In this document: positions 63,793 to 64,000 of the stretch, piece by piece | How positions within the stretch are numbered: the first letter of the stretch is position 1 | Layout of the letters: each line of letters begins with the position of its first letter | Assembly (NCBI RefSeq): GCF_003966895.1 | Contig: NZ_AP018449.1 | Span: 1,247,424 to 1,311,423 of the forward strand | Length of the DNA stretch: 64,000 nt | Direction of reading: 5' to 3' | Source: Methylomusa anaerophila | GTDB taxonomy: Bacteria; Bacillota; Negativicutes; Sporomusales; Sporomusaceae | The notes under the pieces: generated by a model | What the model saw: only the letters and a program-made list of their open reading frames with translations | Told to the model about the DNA's origin: nothing | Database searches by the model: none | Position numbers and translations under genes: made by a program

Positions 63793-64000
63793 ATGAAAAT
63801 AACAGTTAATCCTGGCCACTATCCGGGTTTGGACCCGGGCGCAATTAACCCTGAAACCGGGCTGCAAGAGGCAACGGTAAACCAGCAGGTGGGTGAAAAG
63901 CTGGCAAGCCGTTTAAAGAATTACGGGCATGATGTGTTGCTAATCCAGCGCAATGAGTTATACGAAATCACCGATGAAAGCAATACCTGGGGTGCTGAAT
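63793..64000 (+). CDS. N-acetylmuramoyl-L-alanine amidase, 5' part
   Basis: ATG 63793 with GGAGG six bases upstream; the frame is open to the window edge (69 codons). MKITVNPGHYPGLDPGAINP is the amidase_3 metal-site start (xxDPGHGxxDPGAxxP form), followed by LQEATVNQQVGEKLASRLKN and a Glu-rich middle. It removes peptide stems from peptidoglycan. No signal peptide, as in spore-cortex CwlD-like or phage-type enzymes. Truncated by the end of the window. Confidence 0.85.
   Translation, partial: MKITVNPGHYPGLDPGAINPETGLQEATVNQQVGEKLASRLKNYGHDVLLIQRNELYEITDESNTWGAE

Overview
The window looks like chromosome from a spore-forming, outer-membrane-bearing Firmicute (Negativicutes, Sporomusa-like). This is inferred from the gene mix, not from any rRNA. 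Diderm traits are a 3,475-residue filamentous-haemagglutinin/CdiA-like exoprotein with a TPS secretion domain and an RND efflux pump with its periplasmic adaptor. Firmicute traits are AddA/AddB, paired CtsR boxes in front of dnaK-dnaJ-clpB, a SatD/DUF3307 pair, a YwgA/YwfO-like pair and a 34-residue Gly/Cys-Ile-rich YjcZ-like peptide typical of sporeformers. No tRNA, rRNA or CRISPR array was recognised.

Layout. 1-13.3 kb: a decayed two-partner secretion / contact-dependent-inhibition locus read on the minus strand. It contains a frameshifted tpsB remnant with the barrel deleted, the giant tpsA/cdiA-like gene (with a 972-bp tandem duplication), a candidate immunity gene, a degenerate second copy of the tpsA 3' part and an IS3-type transposase scrap. 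13.3-15.7 kb: small genes, a TPR scrap, a BrnT/BrnA toxin-antitoxin pair and a nested palindromic repeat. 15.7-24.4 kb: addB-addA and two membrane-protein genes. 24.5-36.3 kb: membrane PAS histidine kinase, metallophosphoesterase, mutY, RND pump operon with a TetR-type operator, Pro-rich protein, thiD and an MFS transporter with a homopolymer frameshift. 36.4-42.5 kb: CtsR-type heat-shock cluster. 42.6-51.1 kb: an accessory, eroded zone with a ywgA-like gene, truncated and frameshifted HD phosphohydrolase, XRE regulators, DUF4143 ATPase, an isolated rpoZ-like gene, a hemolysin III remnant, a DEAD-box helicase and Cys-rich proteins. It is dotted with GGGACGGTTC-type palindromic repeats. 51.1-64 kb: Zn-dependent dehydrogenase, SatD/DUF3307, LarA-like racemase, RAYT transposase (probable partner of those palindromes), two aminotransferases, an FMN riboswitch with ribB, an HD-GYP protein, a peroxiredoxin and the 5' end of a cell-wall amidase.

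Two themes run through the window. First, several loci are in decay: tpsB, the second tpsA copy, HD, MFS, hlyIII, an AAA scrap, an MBL scrap, a TPR scrap and a ywgA scrap. Second, at least three families of small palindromic repeats fill the gaps. The most notable items are the toxin/immunity-tipped exoprotein whose own secretion partner is broken, the CtsR-controlled chaperone/disaggregase cluster with an unusual half-zinc-finger DnaJ, the nested repeat at 15.4 kb, and an unexplained structured, terminator-tailed segment at about 59.0 kb.
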